A stretch of DNA of 64,000 nt from Desulfobulbus oralis (GCF_002952055.1 NZ_CP021255.1:310001-374000); one strand, 5' to 3'; positions 9,493-19,043 are shown, counted from the first letter of the stretch. Made by a program: numbers and translations. Notes: generated by a model not told the origin, from the sequence alone.

Positions 9493-10299
9493 ATGCGTTT
9501 TCGTCCCTGCATCGATCTGCATGACGGCAAGGTGAAGCAGATTGTCGGCTCGACCTTGCGGGACGAACCCGGCGCCCTGCGCGCCAATTTTTCTTCTTCC
9601 CTTCCTGCTTCCCATTACGCATCCCTCTACCGGCGCGACCAACTCCCGGGCGGCCACGTCGTCATGCTGGGGCCGGGCAACGAGGCTGCGGCCGCCGAGG
9701 CCCTGGCCGCTTGGCCGGGCGGTCTGCAGGTGGGCGGCGGCGTGACGGCGGACAACGCCGAACGGTGGCTCGCCCGTGGCGCCTCGCATGTCATCGTGAC
9801 TTCGTGGATTTTTCGCGAAGGCCAGGTGGATATGCAGCGGCTGGCCCATCTGGCCGGGCTGGTGGGCAAGGCGCATCTGGTTCTGGATTTGAGCTGCCGT
9901 TTTCGGGAAAACGCGTACTATGTGGTGAGTGAGCACTGGCAGCGTTTCACCTCACTGCGGCTGGATGGGGCGACGCTGTCCGCCCTGGCCGCGTACTGCG
10001 ATGAATTTCTGGTGCACGCTGTGGATGTGGAGGGGACCTGCACCGGCCTGGATGCGGGGCTTCTGGCGCTGCTGGCCGAGGCTGCCCCAATCCCCACGAC
10101 CTATGCCGGCGGCATCTCCAGCATGGCCGATCTGGAGCTGGTGGAGCGAGTGGGCCGCGGCCGCATTGACGCCACCGTGGGTTCGGCACTGGATATTTTT
10201 GGCGGTCAGGGTATCAAATACAGCGACATACTTGCCCGTTTCGCTCCGGCCGGCCGGGAGATGGCCGGTGGGGGCGGGCATCGGGAGGGGAGCCTATGA
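9493..10299 (+). CDS. hisA: Eukaryote-type HisA (ProFAR isomerase)
   Basis: 268 residues, one (beta/alpha)8 barrel. The enzyme converts ProFAR to PRFAR in histidine biosynthesis. It matches the fungal/plant HIS6 subfamily rather than bacterial HisA: CIDLHDGKVKQIVG, LGPGN, LQVGGGV, VIVTSWIF, LVLDLSCR, VHAVDVEGTC, YAGGISS and GSALDIFGG are all HIS6 signatures in the right order. ATG 9493 is preferred over the in-frame GTG 9481 because the family begins MxFRxCIDLH. It overlaps the yedF-like gene by 4 bases (ATGA). No other his gene is visible here. Catalytic role is inferred from family. Confidence 0.88.
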   Translation: MRFRPCIDLHDGKVKQIVGSTLRDEPGALRANFSSSLPASHYASLYRRDQLPGGHVVMLGPGNEAAAAEALAAWPGGLQVGGGVTADNAERWLARGASHVIVTSWIFREGQVDMQRLAHLAGLVGKAHLVLDLSCRFRENAYYVVSEHWQRFTSLRLDGATLSALAAYCDEFLVHAVDVEGTCTGLDAGLLALLAEAAPIPTTYAGGISSMADLELVERVGRGRIDATVGSALDIFGGQGIKYSDILARFAPAGREMAGGGGHREGSL

Positions 10300-10910
10300 G
10301 CGGTACCATGCTGGATTGTCGGGGGCTGGCCTGTCCGGAGCCGGTTTTACGGGTGAAAGACGCGCTGGAGCGGGGCGCGGCCGTGCTTGCCGTGGTGGTG
10401 GACAACGAGGCGGCCTGCCAGAATGTGCAGCGCTTCGCAGGCACCCGGGGCTGCCGGGTAGAGGTGCATCCGCAGGGGGAGGGGGTCTTCCGGCTGGACA
10501 TCCGTGCGGGCCAGGGCCAGGTGCCTGCCGCGGCGAGCGGCGGGTGCTGCTGCGAGGCCCCGGCGCATCCGGGTGGGCTGGTCTATGTTATCGCCTCCGA
10601 CACCATGGGCCGCGGCGACGACCTTTTGGGCCGCTCGCTGCTGCAGACCTATATTCAGACCATCGCCAAGGTGGAGCCGCTGCCACAGCGCATCATCTTC
10701 TACAACAGCGGCGTCAGAGTGGTGGCCACGGAGTCGGATGCCCTGGCTGCCCTGCAGGCCCTGCAGGCAAAGGGCGTGGAGATCCTGGTCTGCGGCACCT
10801 GCCTTGACTTTTACCAACTGAAATCGGCTATTCAGGTAGGCCAGATTTCCAATATGTTCGCCATCATGGACGCCACGATCCATGCGGCCAAAGTGGTCAG
10901 CCCGCTGTAA
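10296..10910 (+). CDS. yedF: YedF-like sulfurtransferase (TusA + DsrE domains)
   Basis: 204 residues. Residues 5-75 form a TusA/SirA domain with the CPxP motif (LACPEPVLRVK), whose cysteine carries sulfur as persulfide. A short cysteine-rich linker (GGCCCEAP) leads to a DsrE/DsrF-like domain (YVIASDTMGRGDDLLG ... FYNSGVRV ... VCGTCLDFY). This two-domain layout matches the selenium-metabolism protein YedF group, common in anaerobes that make selenoproteins. It starts inside the hisA stop by ATGA overlap. Whether it handles sulfur or selenium cannot be told from sequence. Confidence 0.85.
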   Translation: MSGTMLDCRGLACPEPVLRVKDALERGAAVLAVVVDNEAACQNVQRFAGTRGCRVEVHPQGEGVFRLDIRAGQGQVPAAASGGCCCEAPAHPGGLVYVIASDTMGRGDDLLGRSLLQTYIQTIAKVEPLPQRIIFYNSGVRVVATESDALAALQALQAKGVEILVCGTCLDFYQLKSAIQVGQISNMFAIMDATIHAAKVVSPL

Positions 10911-10958
10911 GCGGCAGACCTCCGTTTCCGGCCTGCGGGCCAATGAGTCGAGGTTGTC

Positions 10959-13136
10959 ATGCGCTGTTTTGTGTCCTTTGCCCTGGCCCTGCTGCTGTCG
11001 CTTACGCCCGGCGCGGTTCTGGCGAAATCGGCCGCTTCGGTTGACGAGTCCTTCAATCTGGAGCGCAACCAGTTGATCGCCGCCATTATGAGTCAGCAGT
11101 TGAGTTCCCGCCATTTTTCCCGTACGCCGCTGGACGATGCCCTTTCCCGCAAGATATACGACCTCTACCTGAATCAGCTCGATCCCCGCAAGCGCTTCCT
11201 GCTGCAGGAGGATGTGCGGAAGCTCGACAGCTTCAGGGAGCGCATTGACGATGAACTCCGGCGCGGCGGCTTCCGTCTGCCCGATGCGGGTCGGCAGCTT
11301 TTGAATGCGCGTATTCGGGAGGCAGACCGGCTGATTGATCCGATCCTGGATGCGGGTTTTGATTTCAATCGCAAGGAAGCCCTGGAGATTGACCCCAAAA
11401 AACTGGAGTTCGTCTCCGACGAAGCGGCGCTGAAGGAACGCTGGCGGCTCACGCTGAAGATGCAGGTTCTGGACAGCTATTTCGAGGAGCTGGAAGACAG
11501 GAAGAAGGCCGAGCAGAAAAAGGCGGGCCAGGGCCAGCCAAGGCAGGGGGCAACAACGGCGGCAGCGCCGGAGCCTGTGCCGGATCCCGCAGCGCATCCC
11601 GAGCAGATGCAGGAGGCGGTCCGCAAGGTACGGTCCCGCATGCACCGGGCCCTGCAGCGCCTGCAGGAACAGAGCCTGCAGGATCATTACGATCGCTATT
11701 TCGATGCGGTGGCCCGCGCCTTTGATCCGCATTCCAGCTACATGCCGCCCACGACCAAGGAGGATTTCGATATCCAGATGAGCGGTTCCCTGGAGGGCAT
11801 CGGCGCACTTTTGCGCGAGGACGAGGGGCTGATCAAGGTGGTTCGGATCATGCCCGGCTCGCCGGCGGAAAAGCAGGGGCAGTTGCAGGCAGAGGACACC
11901 ATTCTGAGTGTGGCCGAAAAGGGGCACGAAGCGGTGGATATCACGGAAATGCGCATCCGGGAGGCGGTCAAGCTGATTCGTGGTCCCCGGGGCAGTCAGG
12001 TGCTGCTCAACGTGCGCAAGCCGGACGGCGGCAAGATGTCCATTGTTATCACCCGCGACATCGTGCAGCTCGACGAAACCTATGCCAGGTCGGCACTGCT
12101 GCATACGGACGGCGGCACGCCCATCGGCTATATCCGCATTCCCGGTTTTTATCGTGATTTCAGCAACGACAAAGGCAAGGGCAGGAACGCGACCGACGAT
12201 ACCAGAAGGCTTGTGCAGCAGTTGAAGCGGCAGGGCATCAGGGGCCTGATTCTGGATCTGCGCAACAACGGCGGCGGCGCGCTCGAAGACGCGGTGGACA
12301 TTACGGGGCTCTTTCTGCCCGGCGGCCCGGCCGTGCAGGTCAAGGACGGCGGCGGCCACACGGAGGTCCGTTCCGACGAGGACACGGCAGTGGAATACGA
12401 TGGCCTTCTGATTGTTTTGGTGAACCAGTTCAGCGCCTCGGCCTCTGAGATTCTGGCTGCCGCCCTGCAGGACTACGGCCGGGCGGTGATCATCGGCAGC
12501 CAGCACACCCACGGCAAGGGCACGGTGCAGGCCATGCTGGATATGAACCGCTACCTGCCCCTGTTCCGGCCCAGGCGCCTGGGGGATCTGGGCGCGCTCA
12601 AGATGACCATCCAGAAATTTTACCGCATCAACGGCGGTTCCACCCAGTTCCGCGGTGTCAAACCGGACCTGATCGTCCCCTCCATGCTGGATCACCTGGA
12701 AAGCGGTGAACAGTACATGGACTATCCGCTGCCCTGGGATCAGGTGCTGCCGGTGCCCTACCAAACCTGGAAGGGGCCGATGCTGGATCGGGCGATGGTC
12801 CAGAGCAGGGGTAAAGAATGGGTGGCCCACAGCGCCGCCTTCCAGAAAATCAAGCAGGAAAGCGACGAGGCCAAACTGCGGGCGCAGCGGACGGTGGTCA
12901 CGGTGGCCTGGGAAGACATGTGGCGGGAGCGGCAGTTGCAGGCCAAGGTCAGGGAAGAGGCCAAAGCGGCAGGCTTTGTGGAAGACCCGGGCGAGGAGGA
13001 GGAGAACGAGGGCAGGCGGGCGGGCCGGGAGAAAAAGCTGGAGGAAGGCCTGGCCCATGATCCCTATGTGCAGCTCTCTTTGGAACTGTTTGGAAACATG
13101 GGCAAAAAGGAGGCCAGTGCGGTCAGGGCCCGCTGA
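10959..13136 (+). CDS. prc: Tail-specific (carboxy-terminal) protease Prc/Tsp, S41
   Basis: 725 residues with an N-terminal signal peptide (MRCFVSFALALLLSLTPGAVLA), so periplasmic. Order: Tsp N-terminal helical domain (LDPRKRFLLQEDV), a low-complexity charged insert near 180-210, a PDZ domain (around residues 270-350, IGALLREDEGLI ... VRIMPGSPAEKQG), the S41 core, and the C-terminal DUF3340-like tail. The catalytic pair is S494 (FSASASEI) and K520 (HGKGTVQ). E. coli Prc has Ser452 and Lys477, a spacing one residue shorter. It degrades misfolded or tagged periplasmic proteins and trims penicillin-binding proteins in E. coli. It stands 48 bases after the yedF-like gene. Confidence 0.93.
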   Translation: MRCFVSFALALLLSLTPGAVLAKSAASVDESFNLERNQLIAAIMSQQLSSRHFSRTPLDDALSRKIYDLYLNQLDPRKRFLLQEDVRKLDSFRERIDDELRRGGFRLPDAGRQLLNARIREADRLIDPILDAGFDFNRKEALEIDPKKLEFVSDEAALKERWRLTLKMQVLDSYFEELEDRKKAEQKKAGQGQPRQGATTAAAPEPVPDPAAHPEQMQEAVRKVRSRMHRALQRLQEQSLQDHYDRYFDAVARAFDPHSSYMPPTTKEDFDIQMSGSLEGIGALLREDEGLIKVVRIMPGSPAEKQGQLQAEDTILSVAEKGHEAVDITEMRIREAVKLIRGPRGSQVLLNVRKPDGGKMSIVITRDIVQLDETYARSALLHTDGGTPIGYIRIPGFYRDFSNDKGKGRNATDDTRRLVQQLKRQGIRGLILDLRNNGGGALEDAVDITGLFLPGGPAVQVKDGGGHTEVRSDEDTAVEYDGLLIVLVNQFSASASEILAAALQDYGRAVIIGSQHTHGKGTVQAMLDMNRYLPLFRPRRLGDLGALKMTIQKFYRINGGSTQFRGVKPDLIVPSMLDHLESGEQYMDYPLPWDQVLPVPYQTWKGPMLDRAMVQSRGKEWVAHSAAFQKIKQESDEAKLRAQRTVVTVAWEDMWRERQLQAKVREEAKAAGFVEDPGEEEENEGRRAGREKKLEEGLAHDPYVQLSLELFGNMGKKEASAVRAR

Positions 13137-13237
13137 TTTTTTGCTTGAAACAAGGGGGCAATCGTGCTAGTCACTGTCCCGGCTTGTATATTCTTCAAAG
13201 AGCATGTCTGTTTCACCTTGTGCAATTTTGAGGGCTT

Positions 13238-13786
13238 ATGGCTCTTTATGCAAAACTGGCCGGAATACTGGCAGACAGGCGGAAGCAGATACTCGATATC
13301 TGGCTCGAAAGGACCCTGCAAACCTATAAGTCGCCGAATTTCTTCATTCAGGTGCAGGATCCTTTCACCAACCCTGTGGGGATGCTTATCCGTGACGGTC
13401 TGTCCCGGATATTCGAGTTGCTGTGCCAGGAGGCGGAGGAAGAAGCCTATATCCGCCCCGTGGACCAGATCGTACGTATCCGGGCGGTACAGGAGTTTGC
13501 CGCATCACAGGCGGTAGTCCCCTTTCTTGAACTCAGATGGGTTGTCAGAGAAGTTCTGGCCGACAATCCGTCTTTCAATTTGCCGGCCGACCAACTGCAG
13601 CACTTTGACTGTGCGGCAGAGCGGGTAGCTCTGATAGCTTTTGACTTGTATTGCCGGTGTCGTGAACAGTTGTACCGCACCCGCGTTCGGGAACTGAAAA
13701 GCGGGCGGGCCAGATTCACGGATGGCGGTTGTCCCTCCCGTTTGCTTGACGCTGACACGAAATCCGGAGCCAGCGAAAAAGAGTGA
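13238..13786 (+). CDS. RsbRD N-terminal-domain protein upstream of dsrM
   Basis: 182 residues, all-alpha, no membrane segment. LAGILADRRKQILDIWLERTLQTY near the start and the helical region to about residue 140 fit the RsbRD_N domain (RsbT co-antagonist N-terminus, globin-like sensor fold). The STAS domain of full RsbR proteins is missing, and the last ~30 residues look disordered. It lies 82 bases upstream of dsrM on the same strand; such proteins recur next to dsrMKJOP in sulfate reducers, which suggests a sensory or regulatory link to sulfite reduction. Ligand and partner are unknown. Confidence 0.7.
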   Translation: MALYAKLAGILADRRKQILDIWLERTLQTYKSPNFFIQVQDPFTNPVGMLIRDGLSRIFELLCQEAEEEAYIRPVDQIVRIRAVQEFAASQAVVPFLELRWVVREVLADNPSFNLPADQLQHFDCAAERVALIAFDLYCRCREQLYRTRVRELKSGRARFTDGGCPSRLLDADTKSGASEKE

Positions 13787-13868
13787 GGCGGCAGGCGGCA
13801 GGCACATGGACAGCATGTGTCCGGTGCCGCTGCTCTGCCTGAAATAAAACTATGCGAAGGAGTGATTG

Positions 13869-14894
13869 ATGAAGTACGCCTTCCCGCTGGCGGCAGTGAT
13901 TGCCCTGATCCTGATTGCATTGATAGGGGTGCAGATCCCTGGAATGCAATACCTGTTCGGTGTGTTTATTCCCTATGTCGCCACGATGGTGTTTGTCGCT
14001 GGCTTCATCTACCGCGTGTACAACTGGGGAAAATCACCGGTTCCTTTCCGTATTCCGACGACCTGCGGTCAGGGATTCTCACTGCCCTGGATCAAGCAGG
14101 ACAAGTTGGACTGCCCGGCGACCAAAGTCCAGGTTCTGGGCCGGATGCTCCTTGAAATTCTGCTCTTCCGCTCACTGTGGCGCAACACCAAGGCAACCAT
14201 GTATGAGGGGCCCCAGCTCACCCATGAATCCAGCAAGTGGTTGTGGCTCTTCGGCATTGTTTTTCATTACAGCTTCCTGATTATTGTCCTGCGGCATCTG
14301 CGGCTCTTTCTGGAACCCGTGCCCGCCTGCGTTGCCTTTGTCGAGGTGCTGGACTCGCTTTTGCAGGTGGGTGCGCCCCTGATGTACATCACCGATGCCA
14401 CCGTGCTTCTGGCCCTGCTGCTGCTCTTCCTGCGGCGGCTGTGGAATCCCCATGTCCGTTACATCTCCCTGGCCAACGACTATTTCCCCCTGTTCCTTAT
14501 CCTGGCGATTGTGTGCACCGGCATCCTGATGCGCTACTTCCTGCGCAGCCACGTGGATATTGAGGCCATCAAGCAGTTGGCCATTGGGCTGGTGACCCTG
14601 CATCCCACCATTGTGGCCAAGATCAGCCCGCTTTTCTATGTGCACCTGTTTCTGGTGAGCGTGCTTTTGGTCTATTTTCCCTTCAGCAAACTCATGCACA
14701 TGGGCGGCGTTTTCCTGAGCCCGACCCGGAATCTGCCCAACGATTCGCGCATGCGCCGGCACATCAACCCCTGGAACCCGCCGATCAGGCCCCATTCCTA
14801 TGCCAGCTATGAGGACGAGTTCCGTGCGGACATGGTCGAGCAGGGCATTCCGGTCGACAGGCCCCTGTCCAAAGAGGCCGGCGCTGCCAACTAG
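13869..14894 (+). CDS. dsrM: DsrM, membrane cytochrome b of the DsrMKJOP complex
   Basis: 341 residues with about six hydrophobic helices. It belongs to the NarI-like (nitrate reductase gamma) family that carries two b hemes and oxidises menaquinol. It pairs with DsrK, whose gene follows, and passes electrons toward cytoplasmic sulfite reduction via DsrC. The ATG at 13869 has GAAGGAG at 13856-13862; an in-frame TTG three bases upstream is not preferred. First gene of dsrMKJOP. Confidence 0.93.
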   Translation: MKYAFPLAAVIALILIALIGVQIPGMQYLFGVFIPYVATMVFVAGFIYRVYNWGKSPVPFRIPTTCGQGFSLPWIKQDKLDCPATKVQVLGRMLLEILLFRSLWRNTKATMYEGPQLTHESSKWLWLFGIVFHYSFLIIVLRHLRLFLEPVPACVAFVEVLDSLLQVGAPLMYITDATVLLALLLLFLRRLWNPHVRYISLANDYFPLFLILAIVCTGILMRYFLRSHVDIEAIKQLAIGLVTLHPTIVAKISPLFYVHLFLVSVLLVYFPFSKLMHMGGVFLSPTRNLPNDSRMRRHINPWNPPIRPHSYASYEDEFRADMVEQGIPVDRPLSKEAGAAN

Positions 14895-14952
14895 GGACTC
14901 TGGCGAACAGTTTGCAGCTCGAGTGAACACGAACGCTTAAGGATATAATGCA

Positions 14953-16584
14953 ATGGCAAACGTAACTGTAGAGAAACTGGCGGAAAGCGTTGTCAAGGGG
15001 CCGTCTCTGATGACGGGCGGCTACCCGACCAAGCCGTGGATGGATATTCCGGCGGTCTTCAGGCCCGGCAACTATGCCTACCCGACCAAGGCGGAAAAAC
15101 TGGAGTACCTCGACCGGCAGGAGGGGGTGAGCTTCCCCAACGCCCGCGAGTGGAGCCCGGAAGACGATGACTGGAAACTGCCGCCGAACTGGAAGGAGAT
15201 CATTTTACAGGGCCTGGCAGACCGGCTCGACCGCTTCCGTTCCCTCAAGATCTTCATGGACTGTTGCGTCCGCTGCGGTGCCTGCGCCGATAAGTGTCAC
15301 TTCTTCCTGGGCACGGGCGATCCCAAGAACATGCCGGTGTTGCGGGCCGAACTTTTGCGCTCGGTCTACCGTGGCAACTTCACCCTGGCCGGCAAGATCC
15401 TGGGCAAACTGGCCGGCGGCCGGGAAATGACGGTCGGCGTGCTCAAGGAATGGTTCATGTACGCCTACCAGTGCACGGAGTGCCGGCGTTGTTCGGTGTT
15501 CTGCCCCTACGGCATAGATACGGCCGAAATCACCATGATCCTCAGGGAACTGCTGCATCTGGTGGGCGTCGGCATCAACTGGGCCATGGAGCCGGTTGCC
15601 AACTCCAACCGCACGGGCAATCACATGGGCCTGACGCCGCAGGCCTTCAAGGGGAACGTCGAGTTTCTCTGTGACGACATCGAAAATCTGACCGGCATCC
15701 GGGTCAACCCCAGCTTCAACCGCAAGGGCGCGGAGGTGCTCTTCATCACGCCTTCTGCCGACGTCTTCGCGGAACCCGGCATCTTCACCTGCATGGGCTA
15801 CCTGCTCCTCTTCGAAGCCATCGGCCTGGACTACACCTGGTCCACCTACGCGTCCGAGGGCGGCAACTTCGGCCTCTTCACATCCAACGAGATGATGAAG
15901 AAACTGAACGGCAAGATGTATGCCGAGGCGAAGCGCCTTGGGGTCAAGTGGATTTTGGGTGGTGAGTGCGGTCATATGTGGCGGGTTATCCACCAGTACA
16001 TGGATACCATGAACGGCCCTGCCGATTTTCTGGAAGTGCCCAGATCGCCCATGACCGGTACGGTCTTCGAAAACGCGGCCTCCACCAAGATGGTGCACAT
16101 CTCCGAGTTTACCGCGGATCTGATCAGGAACGGCAAGCTCCAACTCGACAAGAGCAGAAATGCCCACGTGATCGCCACCTTCCACGATTCCTGCAACCCT
16201 GCCCGGGCCATGGGGCTTCTGGACGAGCCGCGCTACATTCTCGATAATGTGGTCGACAAGTGGTACGAGATGCCCGAAAACACCATCCGCGAGAAGACCT
16301 TCTGCTGCGGTTCGGGTACGGCCCTCAACACGGATGAAATCATGGAGCTGCGCATGCGCGCCGGGTTGCCCCGGGCCAATGCCGTGAAATACGTGCATGA
16401 AAAGCATGGCGTCAATACGCTGAGCTGCGTCTGCGCCATCGATCGGGCCACCCTGAGCACGCTGATGGATTACTGGGTGCCTGGCGTGCAGGTCGCGGGC
16501 ATCAGCGAACTGGTGGGCAATGCCCTGGTTATCGAGGGCGAACAGAGGCAGGATCTGACCGAGGGTCTCCGAACCCTGGTTTAA
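14953..16584 (+). CDS. dsrK: DsrK, HdrD-like Fe-S subunit
   Basis: 543 residues, cytoplasmic, resembling heterodisulfide reductase HdrD. Two [4Fe-4S] motifs are seen: C105-x2-C108-x2-C111-x3-C115 and C174-x2-C177-x2-C180-x3-C184. Downstream are the CCG-type ligands of the catalytic non-cubane cluster (GGECGHMW, HDSCNPAR, FCCGSGTA). It is the proposed site that reduces the DsrC trisulfide or disulfide during sulfite reduction. It lies between dsrM (58 bases) and dsrJ (22 bases). Confidence 0.95.
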   Translation: MANVTVEKLAESVVKGPSLMTGGYPTKPWMDIPAVFRPGNYAYPTKAEKLEYLDRQEGVSFPNAREWSPEDDDWKLPPNWKEIILQGLADRLDRFRSLKIFMDCCVRCGACADKCHFFLGTGDPKNMPVLRAELLRSVYRGNFTLAGKILGKLAGGREMTVGVLKEWFMYAYQCTECRRCSVFCPYGIDTAEITMILRELLHLVGVGINWAMEPVANSNRTGNHMGLTPQAFKGNVEFLCDDIENLTGIRVNPSFNRKGAEVLFITPSADVFAEPGIFTCMGYLLLFEAIGLDYTWSTYASEGGNFGLFTSNEMMKKLNGKMYAEAKRLGVKWILGGECGHMWRVIHQYMDTMNGPADFLEVPRSPMTGTVFENAASTKMVHISEFTADLIRNGKLQLDKSRNAHVIATFHDSCNPARAMGLLDEPRYILDNVVDKWYEMPENTIREKTFCCGSGTALNTDEIMELRMRAGLPRANAVKYVHEKHGVNTLSCVCAIDRATLSTLMDYWVPGVQVAGISELVGNALVIEGEQRQDLTEGLRTLV

Positions 16585-16606
16585 TGGCAGAACTGGAGGA
16601 ACCGTA

Positions 16607-16978
16607 ATGTACGACCGTGTGAAAATCATTACAGGGCTGGTTATCTTCGTCCTGCTTGTCCTGATACCCTTTTTGTACAACGGCAAGGCGAGCAAGGCCG
16701 TGCCCGAACTGAGCCTGCCGACGACCGCCAAGCACTGCGTTCTGCCGGCCGACGAGATGCGGGCCAAGCACATGCAGCTCTTGAATACCTGGCGCGACGA
16801 GGTGGTGCGCAGTGGTGACCGTACGCCCGTTGTCGTTGACGGTCAGGCGTATCCGAAGAGTCTGCAGCTGAACTGCATGGCATGCCACACCAGCAAGGTG
16901 AATTTCTGTGACAGGTGCCACGACTATTCCTCGGTAAAACCGTACTGCTGGGATTGCCATTTGGCTCCGGTTGAGTGA
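16607..16978 (+). CDS. dsrJ: DsrJ, triheme cytochrome c
   Basis: 123 residues. An N-terminal hydrophobic segment (residues 8-24) anchors or exports the protein to the periplasm. Three CxxCH heme sites: C90-H94, C101-H105 and C114-H118. C44 (AKHCVLPADE) sits where the family has the conserved cysteine proposed as an unusual His/Cys heme ligand. Together with DsrO and DsrP it forms the periplasm-facing module. Its presence marks the full five-gene complex rather than the shorter dsrMK form of Gram-positive sulfate reducers. Confidence 0.95.
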   Translation: MYDRVKIITGLVIFVLLVLIPFLYNGKASKAVPELSLPTTAKHCVLPADEMRAKHMQLLNTWRDEVVRSGDRTPVVVDGQAYPKSLQLNCMACHTSKVNFCDRCHDYSSVKPYCWDCHLAPVE

Positions 16979-17000
16979 GCGCGGAGAAGGAGACTGACAG

Positions 17001-17831
17001 ATGGATCAGAAACGAAGAAATTTCCTGAAGATAGCGGGCATTTCCACCCTGGCTGGCCTGGGCGCGGGCACAGGTTTGGGGCATCTGGTGGATGGCGCCC
17101 AGTCGGCTTTGGCGGCAACGGCAGCGCCCCAGGGCAATACGGCCGGCCAGCATAGCGGCACTGCGCCCAGCGGCAAGCGCTATGGCCTCTTGATTGACGC
17201 CCGCAAGTTCCGCGAGAATCCGGCCCTGGGCGAGCGGGTGGTGCGGGCCTGCCATGAAACCCACAATGTGCCCCGCTTCCCGGAAAAGGACAAGAAGGAC
17301 GAGATCAAGTGGATCTGGATGACGCACTTTGAAAACGCCTTTCCGGAACAGCCGAATCTGTATCCGGATCAGCAGACTGCGGAGGCGGAACTGCCCATTC
17401 TCTGCAATCACTGCGACAATCCGCCCTGCGTGCGCGTCTGCCCGACCCAGGCGACCTTCCGCAATCAGGACGGCATTATCGTGATGGACTTCCACCGCTG
17501 CATCGGCTGCCGCTTCTGCATGGCCGCCTGCCCCTATGGTAGCCGCAGTTTCAACTGGCGCGATCCCCGGCCCTTTATCGACGAGAGCACCAAAAACAAG
17601 GACTTCCCGACCCGGACCCGGGGTGTGGTGGAAAAATGCAATTTCTGCGCCGAGCGCCTGCGGCAGGGCCTGCAACCGGCCTGCGTGGAAGCCTGCGGCG
17701 ACACCAAGGCCATGGTCTTCGGCGATCTGAACGATCCAGACTCGGAACTGCGGCAGATGCTGAGGCAAAACCATACGGTTCAGCGGAATCCCTCCTTGGG
17801 CACGCATCCTTCCGTTTTCTACATCCTGTGA
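17001..17831 (+). CDS. dsrO: DsrO, Tat-exported ferredoxin subunit
   Basis: 276 residues. A twin-arginine signal (RRNFLK at residues 4-9, then a hydrophobic glycine-rich stretch) sends it folded to the periplasm. Several cysteine groups follow: CNHCDNPPCVRVCP, CIGCRFCMAACPYGSR and CNFCAERL with CVEACGD, enough for multiple [4Fe-4S] clusters as in NrfC/DmsB-type subunits. It links DsrJ hemes to the membrane quinone enzyme DsrP. Confidence 0.94.
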   Translation: MDQKRRNFLKIAGISTLAGLGAGTGLGHLVDGAQSALAATAAPQGNTAGQHSGTAPSGKRYGLLIDARKFRENPALGERVVRACHETHNVPRFPEKDKKDEIKWIWMTHFENAFPEQPNLYPDQQTAEAELPILCNHCDNPPCVRVCPTQATFRNQDGIIVMDFHRCIGCRFCMAACPYGSRSFNWRDPRPFIDESTKNKDFPTRTRGVVEKCNFCAERLRQGLQPACVEACGDTKAMVFGDLNDPDSELRQMLRQNHTVQRNPSLGTHPSVFYIL

Positions 17832-17838
17832 GGCTCCC

Positions 17839-19011
17839 ATGTTCGAAAAAGCGCTAAAAGGAAATCACTACTACTGGATGTGGCTGGCCTTTCTGGGCTT
17901 CATTGTCGCCATCGGCGGCATTTGCTACCTGCGTCAGTATTTTTACGGCCTGGGCATTACCGGCATGAGCCGGGACGTTTCGTGGGGGCTCTACATTTCC
18001 CAGTTCACCTTTCTGGTGGGCGTGGCGGCCGGAGGCGTGATGCTGGTTTTGCCCTACTACATCCACGACTTCAAGGCATTCGGCCGCATCACCATCCTGG
18101 GCGAATTTCTGGCCATCCCCGCGCTGATCATGTGCCTGCTGTTCATCATGGTGGATATCGGACAGCCGCTTCGCGCCATGAACATGATTCTGCACCCGAC
18201 CCCGAACTCCATGCTGTTCTGGGATATGTGCGTGCTGCTGGGCTACCTTTTTCTGAACGCCCTCTGCGGCTGGGTCATCCTGACCGCAGAACGCAAGCAG
18301 GTGCATCCGCCCAAGTGGATCTATTTCTTCGTCTATTTTTCCATCCCCTTCGCCTTTTCGATTCATACGGTCACGGCCATGCTGTACTGCGGTTTGCCGG
18401 GGCGGCATTACTGGCTCTCGGCCATCATCGCCCCACGCTTTCTGGCCTCCGCCTTTGCAGCCGGCCCCTGCCTTATCGTGATCATGGCCCTGATCCTGAA
18501 GCGGGTGGCCAATTTCGACGCCGGCCGGGTGGCCATCGACAAGATCGTGACCATCATCATCTATGCGGCCATTGCCAATATGTTCTTCTGGTCGCTCGAG
18601 TTGTTTGTCGGCGCCTACTCCAATGTGCCCGGCCATCTGCACACCCTCGAGTATCTGTTCTTCGGGCTGGAGCACAACGGTCATGTCTACAACAATCTGG
18701 TGCCCTTCATGTGGCTCTTTCTGATTCTCTTCATTGTGGGCATCGCCATGATCAGCTATCCGCCGATCCGCCGGGGCGGCGGCCTGTGGCTGGGCGTTGG
18801 TTGCGCCTGCATTTTCACCGCCTTCTGGCTGGACAAGGGCATTGGTTTCGTGCTGGGCGGCTTTGTGCCCACGCCGACGGATGAAATCGTGGAATACTAT
18901 CCCCACTTCAACGAGCTGATGATTGCAGCCGGCATCTGGGCGGCAGGCTTTTTCATCCTGACCATCCTGTACAAGATCGCCATTGGCGTGGATCGGGAGA
19001 TAGAGGCGTAA
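17839..19011 (+). CDS. dsrP: DsrP, NrfD-like integral membrane subunit
   Basis: 390 residues with about ten hydrophobic helices, NrfD/PsrC family without heme motifs. It exchanges electrons between the menaquinone pool and DsrO. It starts 7 bases after dsrO and is the last gene of the operon; a strong terminator follows. Confidence 0.94.
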   Translation: MFEKALKGNHYYWMWLAFLGFIVAIGGICYLRQYFYGLGITGMSRDVSWGLYISQFTFLVGVAAGGVMLVLPYYIHDFKAFGRITILGEFLAIPALIMCLLFIMVDIGQPLRAMNMILHPTPNSMLFWDMCVLLGYLFLNALCGWVILTAERKQVHPPKWIYFFVYFSIPFAFSIHTVTAMLYCGLPGRHYWLSAIIAPRFLASAFAAGPCLIVIMALILKRVANFDAGRVAIDKIVTIIIYAAIANMFFWSLELFVGAYSNVPGHLHTLEYLFFGLEHNGHVYNNLVPFMWLFLILFIVGIAMISYPPIRRGGGLWLGVGCACIFTAFWLDKGIGFVLGGFVPTPTDEIVEYYPHFNELMIAAGIWAAGFFILTILYKIAIGVDREIEA

Positions 19012-19043
19012 GGCATTCTGCCCCGAAAGCTTGCACCCCCACG

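Noticed and set aside
6491-9622. 1043-codon open frame antisense to fusA and the ATPase
   Set aside because: It is the GC-driven mirror frame of strongly identified genes, with histidine-rich low-information sequence and no family features.
10347-13058. 903-codon open frame antisense to prc
   Set aside because: Same artefact; the plus-strand S41 protease explains the region completely.
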